Assembly: GCA_031276475.1 (NCBI GenBank)
Contig: JAISMZ010000128.1
Span: 1-10,860 of the forward strand
DNA: 10,860 bases
Direction: 5' to 3'
Source: Coriobacteriales bacterium
GTDB taxonomy: Bacteria; Actinomycetota; Coriobacteriia; Coriobacteriales; UBA8131
Positions 1 to 6,342 of the stretch are shown here, piece after piece (the first letter of the stretch is position 1; every line of letters starts with the position of its first letter). The notes below the pieces were generated by a model. The model did not search any database and had not been told where the DNA came from. It was given only the letters and a program-made list of their open reading frames with translations. A program made the translations under genes and the position numbers.

Positions 1-92
1 CTCCGTCGGCCGTATTGCTCCGTTACAAAAAAGCCCCGTCTGCCGGCCGGCAGACGGGGCTTTTTTGTAACGGAGCAATACGGCCGACGGAG
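1..92. repeat. Perfect 92-bp palindrome at the left edge of the window
   Basis: Bases 1-46 are the exact reverse complement of bases 47-92, with no mismatch and no spacer; the centre is the self-complementary GCCGGC region at 43-50. The inner part looks like a terminator (listed separately). The outer 26 bp on each side are also perfectly symmetric, which an ordinary terminator does not need. The symmetry cannot be followed leftward because the window begins here. It may be a genuine cruciform-forming element, or a fold-back artefact at a contig end in which the left arm is a copied reverse complement of the right arm. Confidence 0.95.
27..66. terminator. Bidirectional Rho-independent terminator-like hairpin
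   Basis: A GC-rich stem (GCCCCGTCTGCC, 33-44, pairing with 49-60) closes on a GGCC tetraloop at 45-48. It is preceded by six A (27-32) and followed by six T (61-66), so it would work as an intrinsic terminator on either strand. It probably ends transcription of a gene left of the window and insulates the mreB promoter. If the left arm of the larger palindrome is an artefact, the true hairpin may differ. Confidence 0.7.
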
Positions 93-152
93 CTGCGGTG
101 GGCGGCGTTCTGTGTCAACTTGGCGCCTCTCTGGGTGAAGTAGGCGACAACA

Positions 153-161
153 TGGTAAAAT
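153..161 (+). promoter_or_regulatory. Candidate extended -10 promoter for the mre operon
   Basis: The sequence TGGTAAAAT fits an extended -10 element (TG, one base, then a TATAAT-like hexamer at 156-161). No convincing -35 hexamer lies 16-18 bp upstream, as is common for extended -10 promoters. Transcription would begin near 167-169 and leave a leader of about 60 nt before mreB. It is the best promoter-like site between the terminator and mreB. The rest of 93-226 contains nothing else I can identify apart from the small hairpin at 172-186. Confidence 0.4.
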
Positions 162-171
162 AGAGTTTTCC

Positions 172-189
172 AGCCCAAAACGGGCTTTT
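172..189 (+). other. Small leader hairpin upstream of mreB
   Basis: AGCCC (172-176) can pair with GGGCT (182-186) around an AAAAC loop and is followed by a short T run (186-189). It resembles a weak intrinsic terminator or attenuator in the mreB leader. The stem is only 5 bp, so chance is a real possibility. Confidence 0.25.
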
Positions 190-226
190 ACAGTGGACTA
201 TTGCAGACGAGGAGTACTACGCGACG

Positions 227-1267
227 ATGTCGTTTTTTGATAACATCTTCAGCCAGTGGAGCTGCGACATGGCCATCGACCTGGGTACCGCGAACACCTT
301 GGTGGCTATCGCTGGCGAAGGCATCGTGCTGAATGAGCCTTCCGTGGTGGCCATCGACAACGAGGTCAACCGCGTACTCAGCGTGGGCACCGAAGCCCGC
401 GAGATGATCGGACGCAACCCCGGCAATATCTCGGTTGAAAAACCGCTTTCCGACGGCGTCATTGCCGACTACGACGTCACCGAGGCAATGTTGTCCTATT
501 TCATCAACAAGGCCAACCCCAAAACGCGAATCTGGCAGCCCAAGCCGCGAATCGTGATCTGCATCCCCTGCGGCGTAACCTCTGTGGAGAAGCGCGCCGT
601 CTTTGAGGCGACCATCCAGGCCGGGGCTCGCCAGGCCTTCCTGATTGAGGAGCCGATGGCGGCAGCCATCGGTGCCGGCCTGCCGGTGGAGGAGCCCACC
701 GGTTCAATGGTCGTAGACATCGGCGGCGGCACCACCGAGATCGCCGTGATCTCGCTGGGCGGCATCGTCACCTCGCGCTCGCTGCGCATCGCCGGCAACG
801 AGTTTGATGAAGCCGTAGCTCGCCATGTGCGCGAGGTCTACGGACTGAACATCGGTGTGCGAACGGCGGAAGACATCAAGATCGCCATCGGTTCGGCTAT
901 GCCGATAGCAACCGGCGAGCTGGATATGGAGATCGCCGGCCGCGACCTCTCCTCAAACCTGCCGCGCAACGAGTTGATTCAGTCCGAAGACGTGCGCGAG
1001 GGCATCAAGGCGCCCCTGCAAGATATCCTGATTGCCATCAAAGAGACCTTTCTGGAGACCGACCCCGACCTGGCCTCCGACGTCATCACCAACGGCGTAC
1101 TGCTGACCGGCGGTGGTGCCCTTCTAAAGATGCTCGACGTGTTTCTGGCTCGGGAATTGGAGGTGCCCGTCTATGTCTCCGAAACCGCTTTTACCAATGT
1201 TGTCATGGGGTGCTCCATGGCCCTGGAGAACCCCAACGCCTTGCAGCGCTCCTACACGCAGCGATAG
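227..1267 (+). CDS. mreB: Rod-shape-determining actin homologue MreB
   Basis: MreB is a bacterial actin that polymerises on the inner face of the membrane and orients the elongasome during lateral wall synthesis. The 346-residue product has the usual family length and all the actin-fold nucleotide motifs: phosphate-1 loop DLGTANT at residues 18-24, the EEPMAAAIGAG segment holding the catalytic glutamate at 141-151, phosphate-2 DIGGGTTE at 164-171 and the adenosine motif TGGGALLK at 294-301. The first residues (MSFFDNIFSQW) are hydrophobic and aromatic, fitting a membrane-binding amphipathic helix. The start is set by GAGGAG at 209-214, with a rather long spacing of 12 nt. It heads an operon with mreC starting 8 nt downstream. 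The paralogue Mbl cannot be excluded from sequence alone, but the mreCD context favours MreB. Confidence 0.96.
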   Translation: MSFFDNIFSQWSCDMAIDLGTANTLVAIAGEGIVLNEPSVVAIDNEVNRVLSVGTEAREMIGRNPGNISVEKPLSDGVIADYDVTEAMLSYFINKANPKTRIWQPKPRIVICIPCGVTSVEKRAVFEATIQAGARQAFLIEEPMAAAIGAGLPVEEPTGSMVVDIGGGTTEIAVISLGGIVTSRSLRIAGNEFDEAVARHVREVYGLNIGVRTAEDIKIAIGSAMPIATGELDMEIAGRDLSSNLPRNELIQSEDVREGIKAPLQDILIAIKETFLETDPDLASDVITNGVLLTGGGALLKMLDVFLARELEVPVYVSETAFTNVVMGCSMALENPNALQRSYTQR

Positions 1268-1275
1268 GAAAAGGT

Positions 1276-2271
1276 ATGACGATTGCACCCGACAAGCCCA
1301 AAAGGCTGCCTCGTGGCGTGATTCCGGTCGTGCTGATCGCCTTGGCCCTGGCGCTTTTGACTCTCGGCGTGCGCGAGGGCGAAGGCGGCCCGATTCACAA
1401 CCTGCGGCGGGCGGCGATGACCGTTACCGTACCGATGCAACAGCTCGGCTCCTTTTTAGCAGTGCCGCTGAAAACTTTAAACGAAGCGGGCGATAACGCC
1501 GTTGTCGCCTCGGAAACTCTTACCGAGCTGCGCACGAATAACGAGGAGCTCACCGCCCTGGTAGGGCGGCTGGAAGAAGCGCGACTCGAAAACGAGCGTC
1601 TGAAGGCCCTGCTTGGCCTTGTGGACGCCTACAAACTGGAATCTGCAACGGCGCGCATCCTCTCTCACTCCAGCGATTCATGGAACCAGATCATCACCAT
1701 CGACAAAGGCTCGGGCGACGGTATCAGCACGGGTATGACCGTGATGAGCCCCAACGGCCTGCTCGGGCAGGTGGAGACGGTCGGGCAGTTCTCTGCCACG
1801 GTCCGCCTGATTACCGACCCCTCCAGTGGGGTTGCTGTCTTTTTGCAGGCCAGTCGCGCGGAGTGCATTCTCTCTGGCTCGTCCGAACGCCTGCTCTACC
1901 TCAGCTATCTACCCATTGACAGCCCCGTGGAGCCTGGCGATGTGGTGATAACCTCTGGCGCCGGCGGCGTCTACCCCAAAGGTATCGTCATTGGTGAGGT
2001 GGTCAGCGCCACCCATGGCGTTGCGGATGTTTATCAGACGGTTGTTGTTAAACCGGTCTCGCGCGTGGAGTCCTATGAGGAAGTCGTAGTGCTGACCGGT
2101 CGTAACGCCGCAGTGGCAACACCGGATCTGAGCAGTCTGGCGCTCAGCAGCAGTGCGAAAAGCGACTCCAGCAGCAGTTCCGGCGCGGCCAGCGGCAGCG
2201 GCAACGCGGCCAGCGGCAGTGGCACTACCAGCGGCAGTGGTGCCTCGCGCGCCTCGGAAAGCGGTAACTGA
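1276..2271 (+). CDS. mreC: Rod-shape-determining protein MreC
   Basis: MreC is a bitopic protein that connects cytoplasmic MreB to PBP2 outside the membrane and activates PBP2. The 331-residue product has a cytoplasmic N-terminus, one transmembrane helix at about 13-31, a charged coiled coil at about 76-115, and the MreC beta-barrel core at about 120-275. The core includes the family-typical stretch DGISTGMTVMSPNGLLGQV at 148-166. Residues from about 278 to the end form a Ser/Gly/Ala-rich, low-complexity tail that would sit outside the membrane and is not part of the core fold. I chose ATG 1276 because GGAAAAGG at 1267-1274 sits just upstream and the transmembrane helix then falls at the expected place. 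The frame is open to ATG 1210, but that start lies inside mreB. The TGA stop is one base before the mreD ATG. Confidence 0.93.
   Translation: MTIAPDKPKRLPRGVIPVVLIALALALLTLGVREGEGGPIHNLRRAAMTVTVPMQQLGSFLAVPLKTLNEAGDNAVVASETLTELRTNNEELTALVGRLEEARLENERLKALLGLVDAYKLESATARILSHSSDSWNQIITIDKGSGDGISTGMTVMSPNGLLGQVETVGQFSATVRLITDPSSGVAVFLQASRAECILSGSSERLLYLSYLPIDSPVEPGDVVITSGAGGVYPKGIVIGEVVSATHGVADVYQTVVVKPVSRVESYEEVVVLTGRNAAVATPDLSSLALSSSAKSDSSSSSGAASGSGNAASGSGTTSGSGASRASESGN
2185..2244 (+). repeat. Imperfect 21-bp tandem repeats in the mreC 3' end
   Basis: Two full 21-bp units (2185-2205 and 2206-2226) and a shorter third (2227-2244) repeat the core AGCGGCAGTGG or AGCGGCAGCGG. They encode the A-A-S-G-S-G-x and T-S-G-S-G-x pattern of the MreC tail. 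The similarity suggests growth by slippage or unequal recombination. Confidence 0.75.
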
Positions 2272-2272
2272 T

Positions 2273-2917
2273 ATGTCGCCAACCACCACACGAGCTGTGC
2301 GCACCCTGATTATCGGCCTCACTGCCCTGCTGGCCCAGATTATCATCGCGCCCAACATTCGTGTTGCCAACATCGTGCCCGATTTGGTTCTGGTAACCGT
2401 TATCATTCAGGCCATCCGGCTGCCTTTGGTGCCGGCCACGGTCTTTGGCTTTGCCTCCGGGCTGCTCTTTGACCTGATCTCCAGCGGCCCCTTCGGACTG
2501 ATGGCGCTGATTTTGACGATACTTGCCCTGGCCATCAGCTCGCTGAACAAAGGCACCTTTACCGAGCATTGGGTCGTCGAGATGCTGTTGGTAATACTGG
2601 CGACACTGTTTGGCGAGTTGTTATATGGCGTGGGCCAGGCCCTGGTGAATCCCGACCTCGATTTTACCGGCTCCCTCCTCCATATTGTCTTACCCACCAC
2701 GCTTTACGATGCCGTTCTTGGGCTGGTGTTCCTGCTTTGCGCGCATCTGCTGGGCCGGCGCACCAACAACGGCGGCGGTCGCTTTAGCGACGGCCCACCC
2801 CCACGCGCGGGCGGCAGACTGTCCGGCGCGGGCGGCAGGCCATTTAGCAGAAAAATCAAGCAGCCTGGCAAGGGTGGCAAGCTGCACGGCCGCCCGCTGA
2901 ACCGAAAACTGCACTGA
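2273..2917 (+). CDS. mreD: Rod-shape-determining membrane protein MreD
   Basis: MreD is the small polytopic membrane partner of MreC and modulates the elongasome. The 214-residue product has about five to six hydrophobic segments between residues 10 and 160, and the hallmark GFASGLLFDLISSGPFG motif at 59-75. Residues 161-214 are an unusual cytoplasmic-looking tail, rich in Gly, Arg, Lys and Pro with a single acidic residue (D173). Many MreD proteins stop soon after the last membrane helix. ATG 2273 is chosen because it follows the mreC stop in the arrangement TGA-T-ATG; an in-frame upstream ATG (2153) would add 40 low-complexity residues read out of frame through mreC. Only a weak GGAAAG (2256-2261) lies upstream, so translation probably depends on reinitiation after mreC. 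It is followed by mrdA with the same TGA-T-ATG junction. Confidence 0.9.
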   Translation: MSPTTTRAVRTLIIGLTALLAQIIIAPNIRVANIVPDLVLVTVIIQAIRLPLVPATVFGFASGLLFDLISSGPFGLMALILTILALAISSLNKGTFTEHWVVEMLLVILATLFGELLYGVGQALVNPDLDFTGSLLHIVLPTTLYDAVLGLVFLLCAHLLGRRTNNGGGRFSDGPPPRAGGRLSGAGGRPFSRKIKQPGKGGKLHGRPLNRKLH

Positions 2918-2918
2918 T

Positions 2919-5000
2919 ATGACGTCCACCGCCATTGCCATCCTGATTGGCGTCCTCGCCTTCGTCATCGTCCTTGCCACCATCCTCGTCGGCCGCGTCA
3001 TCTATCGCAAGCGCCATCGCAAGGTGCTTTACCAAAGTCGCTTTGCTCGCGCCGACATCGTCGATCCGCAAAACGAGGATCGCCTGCGTCTCAGTGGCGA
3101 GCTGCGCGAAAAGAAAGGTATTGAGCGCAAAGGACGCTTTTATGCCTTTGGCATCGTCATCGCAGCAGTCTTTGGCACGCTGCTGGTAAAGCTTTGGAGT
3201 TTGCAGATACTCGCCAATCAGCGCTACGTCGAGCAGGCCACGGAGAATATGAGTTCTACCGTCAGTCTGCCGGCGGTGCGCGGGCGAATCCTCGACCGCA
3301 ATGGTGTTGAGCTGGTGGGCAACCGGCCAGCGACAATGCTCACCGGCAAGAAGTCACTGGCAGACAACCGCCCGCTGGTTCATCGCCTGTCGCTGGTGCT
3401 GGGGATTCCCAAAGGCATCATCCGACGCAACCTCCTTGACGACACGCAAGGCGTGCAGTCCGACCACATCATCGCCACCGACGTACCGATGCGTACACTG
3501 GCTTTTGTCAGCGAGCATAAGATGCTGTTTCCTGGAGTGAACGTTGAGTCGCGCACCGTGCGTTACTACCCCTACGGCACGATGGCCGCCCACGTGCTGG
3601 GCTACACGGGTCCCGTAACCGAAGAAGTGCTTCAGTCCCAGGCCGATGATGCCCCCGTGCACTACGAACCTGGCGATTCTATTGGCAAGGACGGTGCCGA
3701 AGCGGCCTTCGAGGTGATGCTTCAGGGCATGCACGGAGCGCGGGTCTTTAAGGTGGACGTTGACGGTAACCCTACCGGCATACTCTCCGAAAGCGACCCG
3801 ATCGCCGGCGATGACGTCTGTTTAACCATCGACGCCCAACTCCAACAGGCCAGCGACCGAATCCTCGCCGAAACCATCCGTTCGGCCCGCGATATGGGCA
3901 ACCCCAATGCCTCAGCCGGCGCCCTGGTGGTGCTGGACGTGCGCGATGGTGGTGTTTTGGCGATGTCCAGTTACCCGACCTTTAACCCAACCGATCTCTC
4001 CGATGGCATTTCCGCTGACCTCTGGGAGCAACTGACGGGCGAGAGCACGGGCTATCCGCTGACCAACCGGGCTATCGCCGGACAGTATCCGGCGGCCTCG
4101 ACCTTTAAAGCCTTCACCTCTCTGGCAGGCCTGACCCATGGCATCATAGATGATGGCACCGCACATTACTGCTCGGGCATCTGGTACCCTTACGACGATG
4201 ATAACCGCTGGGGCCAGCAGTGTTGGACCTATCCTGCGGGCCACGGCGCGGTCAATTTGGAGCAGGCGATTCAGGTCTCCTGTGACGTCTTCTTCTATAA
4301 CGTGGGCTTTGCCTTCTACCAGCGCTGGGTCAATCAGCCCAAGGAGGCGCGGGTTGACGATTTTCAGGATTATATTCGCTCCTGGGGTTTTGCCAGTACC
4401 ACCGGCATCGACTTGCCGGGCGAGGCTGCCGGTCGTCTCCCCAATGCAGAATGGAAGCTGGATGCCTTCTCCGACACGCCCGAAGACGCCCAATGGCAGC
4501 CCGGCGACATGACCAACCTGGCCATCGGTCAGGGAGATCTGCTTATCACCCCACTACAGCTGGCCAATTCTTACGCAGGAGTTGCACGCGGTAAACTTAT
4601 CACCCCTCATATCTTTTATAAAATCGTCGACAAGGACGGTGAACAGGTGGTCGCCCACAACATCAAAGAGGTCGAGGCGCAGCCCAAATTTGAGCCGAAA
4701 CAGCGCGAGCGCGTGCTGGAAGGCTTAAAGCTCGTGGTACAGCAATACGACATCTTCGCCAGCATCCCCGCGACGGTCGCTGGCAAGACGGGCACCGGCG
4801 AGGTGCAGGGCAAAGGGCCGCTGTCCTGGTTTGTGGCTTTTGCACCGGCGGAAGACCCCCAGTACTGCGCGGCCTGTGTTGTGGAGGAGGGCGGCAGTGG
4901 TAACGGCACTGCGATCGTCGCCGTCCAACACATTTTTGCCCATATCTACGGCATTGAGGAAGGTGCCGTAGTCACCTATCAGTCTACGGCGGAGCGCTGA
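2919..5000 (+). CDS. mrdA: Penicillin-binding protein 2, elongasome peptidoglycan transpeptidase
   Basis: This class B PBP cross-links peptidoglycan in the elongasome and works with RodA. The 693-residue product has the dimerisation-domain signature VRGRILDRNGVEL at 120-132, the KDGAEAAFE segment of the pedestal domain, and the three transpeptidase motifs: STFK (394-397, acyl-serine S394), SCD (454-456, the SxN position) and KTG (623-625). Two hydrophobic helices precede the catalytic part, at about 4-27 and 74-96, with a strongly basic segment (28-73) between them. That suggests an N-out/C-out topology rather than the usual single anchor. C418, C435, H442 and C455 lie where a zinc site has been described in other PBP2 proteins. 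ATG 2919 has no clear Shine-Dalgarno but follows the mreD stop as TGA-T-ATG, which supports coupling. A GTG at 3024 is a weaker alternative start that would remove the first helix. Confidence 0.93.
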   Translation: MTSTAIAILIGVLAFVIVLATILVGRVIYRKRHRKVLYQSRFARADIVDPQNEDRLRLSGELREKKGIERKGRFYAFGIVIAAVFGTLLVKLWSLQILANQRYVEQATENMSSTVSLPAVRGRILDRNGVELVGNRPATMLTGKKSLADNRPLVHRLSLVLGIPKGIIRRNLLDDTQGVQSDHIIATDVPMRTLAFVSEHKMLFPGVNVESRTVRYYPYGTMAAHVLGYTGPVTEEVLQSQADDAPVHYEPGDSIGKDGAEAAFEVMLQGMHGARVFKVDVDGNPTGILSESDPIAGDDVCLTIDAQLQQASDRILAETIRSARDMGNPNASAGALVVLDVRDGGVLAMSSYPTFNPTDLSDGISADLWEQLTGESTGYPLTNRAIAGQYPAASTFKAFTSLAGLTHGIIDDGTAHYCSGIWYPYDDDNRWGQQCWTYPAGHGAVNLEQAIQVSCDVFFYNVGFAFYQRWVNQPKEARVDDFQDYIRSWGFASTTGIDLPGEAAGRLPNAEWKLDAFSDTPEDAQWQPGDMTNLAIGQGDLLITPLQLANSYAGVARGKLITPHIFYKIVDKDGEQVVAHNIKEVEAQPKFEPKQRERVLEGLKLVVQQYDIFASIPATVAGKTGTGEVQGKGPLSWFVAFAPAEDPQYCAACVVEEGGSGNGTAIVAVQHIFAHIYGIEEGAVVTYQSTAER

Positions 5001-5004
5001 GATG
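4990..5004 (+). repeat. 15-bp direct repeat, copy 1 (mrdA stop and small-ORF start)
   Basis: CGGAGCGCTGAGATG occurs here and again, identically, at 5057-5071. Each copy carries a GGAG ribosome-binding core, an in-frame TGA for the upstream frame, and an ATG 7 nt after the GGAG. In this copy the TGA ends mrdA and the ATG at 5002 opens a 21-codon frame. Confidence 0.9.
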
Positions 5005-5067
5005 ATGACGAAACTGACGACGGGCGCGGCGCTGCGGGCCATGAGGTATATAGGATCGGAGCGCTGA
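5002..5067 (+). CDS. Possible 21-residue small protein between mrdA and rodA
   Basis: This short frame starts one base after the mrdA stop, has its own GGAG at 4991-4994 with 7-nt spacing, and ends one base before the rodA ATG. It therefore keeps the same TGA-G-ATG spacing on both sides. The peptide begins MMTKLTTGAALRAM and ends RYIGSER; it has one Lys and three Arg against one Glu and no clear membrane helix. I recognise no family. It could be a real small elongasome-linked peptide, a translated spacer that carries ribosomes from mrdA to rodA, or the by-product of a local duplication of the junction. The strong coupling geometry argues that it is at least translated. Confidence 0.4.
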   Translation: MMTKLTTGAALRAMRYIGSER

Positions 5068-5071
5068 GATG
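5057..5071 (+). repeat. 15-bp direct repeat, copy 2 (small-ORF stop and rodA start)
   Basis: Identical to 4990-5004, offset by 67 bp. Here the TGA (5065-5067) closes the 21-codon frame and the ATG (5069) starts rodA, with GGAG at 5058-5061 as the ribosome-binding site. The spacing fixes the rodA start with good confidence. Confidence 0.9.
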
Positions 5072-6268
5072 CCCGTCGCACCAAAGATACAGGCCGGGCA
5101 CGGCACGCACCGGACTCTGGGTTCCACAACCTTGTTTGGCCGCATCACTCAGACGGCAAACCTGCCTATCCTGATACTCGCCGTTCTGCTCTGCGGCTAC
5201 GGCCTCCTGGTGGTATATACGGCAATCGAGGACAGCAGCCAGTACTCATTTCCGCGCCAACTCGCCGGTGTGGGCATCGGCGTTATGGCGATGGCGGTAC
5301 TCTGGCGCTTTGACTATCGTCGACTCAGCGGTTTTGTTTACCCGCTGCTGCTGGTGGATCTGCTCCTGCTACTCTCGCCGTTGATACCCTTTCTTGGCGT
5401 CACGGTAAACGGCGCTCGCAGCTGGATATCCATCTTCGGCCAACAGTTTCAGCCCGGCGAGCTGGCCAAGATCGTTACCATCGTCTACATGGCTGCCCTG
5501 ATCGCTCGCTATCAAGGAAAGATTAATTCTGGACGCGAATATATCAAGGTGCTCGGATTCATCTTCGCCCCTATCCTCTGCATCATGACCCAGCCCGACC
5601 TGGGCACGGCGATGGTCTTATTTGCGATTGGCATGGTGGTACTGTTCACCGGCGGCGCCAACCGCAAATGGCTGCTGATTACCGTGGGTGTGGTAATCGC
5701 TTGCATCGTTATCGCCTTGTCCGTAGACTCTCATCTGGACAGCGCCTTTGGCAGCGACGTTTTTATCAAAGACTACCAGAAAAATCGGCTGCTGGTGTTT
5801 TTGGATGAGAACCTCGACCCCGACGGCGTCGGCTACAATCTCAAGCAGGCAAAAATTGCTATTGGCTCTGGTGGGTTTTTGGGCAAGGGCATCGGCAATG
5901 CCACTCAGTCCGGCCTCGGCTTTCTGCCGGAATCACCTACTGACTTCATATTCTGTGTACTTGCAGAGCAATTTGGCTTTCTGGGCAGCGCGCTGCTCGT
6001 TGCGCTGTACGCGGTGCTGCTGTTCTGCGTGCTGCGCGTGGCTTTAAGTGCCAACGATCTGTTTGGCACGCTCGTCGCCACCGGTATTTTGGGAATGTGG
6101 CTTTTTCAGATTTTTGAAAATATTGGCATGACCTGTGGACTGATGCCAATCACCGGTATTCCGCTGCCCTTTATGAGCTACGGCTCGTCGTTCATGGTGA
6201 TAAATTTTATGGCCCTGGGCCTGATTTCTTCGATCTGGCGGCATCGGGATGATAAAATGTTGGGATGA
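5069..6268 (+). CDS. rodA: RodA, SEDS-family peptidoglycan glycosyltransferase of the elongasome
   Basis: RodA polymerises lipid II into glycan strands during cell elongation, paired with PBP2. The 399-residue product has many hydrophobic helices and SEDS signatures in order: NGARSWI at 114-120, QPGELAK at 128-134, QPDLGTA at 175-181, and LPESPTDFIF at 286-295. The last contains D292, at the position of the essential catalytic aspartate of RodA/FtsW. Then comes the C-terminal GIPLPFMSYGSSFM at 363-376, where many relatives read SYGGSS. RodA rather than FtsW or SpoVE is favoured by the position directly after mreBCD-mrdA. The roughly 30-residue N-terminal segment before the first helix is polar and probably cytoplasmic. 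The start ATG has GGAG 7 nt upstream within the 15-bp repeat. The TGA stop overlaps an ATG (6265) in the frame of the next gene. Confidence 0.95.
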   Translation: MPVAPKIQAGHGTHRTLGSTTLFGRITQTANLPILILAVLLCGYGLLVVYTAIEDSSQYSFPRQLAGVGIGVMAMAVLWRFDYRRLSGFVYPLLLVDLLLLLSPLIPFLGVTVNGARSWISIFGQQFQPGELAKIVTIVYMAALIARYQGKINSGREYIKVLGFIFAPILCIMTQPDLGTAMVLFAIGMVVLFTGGANRKWLLITVGVVIACIVIALSVDSHLDSAFGSDVFIKDYQKNRLLVFLDENLDPDGVGYNLKQAKIAIGSGGFLGKGIGNATQSGLGFLPESPTDFIFCVLAEQFGFLGSALLVALYAVLLFCVLRVALSANDLFGTLVATGILGMWLFQIFENIGMTCGLMPITGIPLPFMSYGSSFMVINFMALGLISSIWRHRDDKMLG

Positions 6269-6342
6269 TGTTCTCGGGCAACGCACTGCTCTGCGTCGCA
6301 AGGGAAGCGCAGCTACGGCGAGACGCTACGGAAGAAGGTTGC

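Noticed and set aside
1210..1275. Earlier mreC start at ATG 1210
   Set aside because: It lies inside mreB and gives a polar extension before the membrane helix; ATG 1276 has a good ribosome-binding site.
2153..2272. N-terminal extension of mreD from ATG 2153
   Set aside because: It would add 40 Ala/Pro/Arg-rich residues read out of frame through mreC; the ATG at 2273 fits the TGA-T-ATG pattern and the family start.
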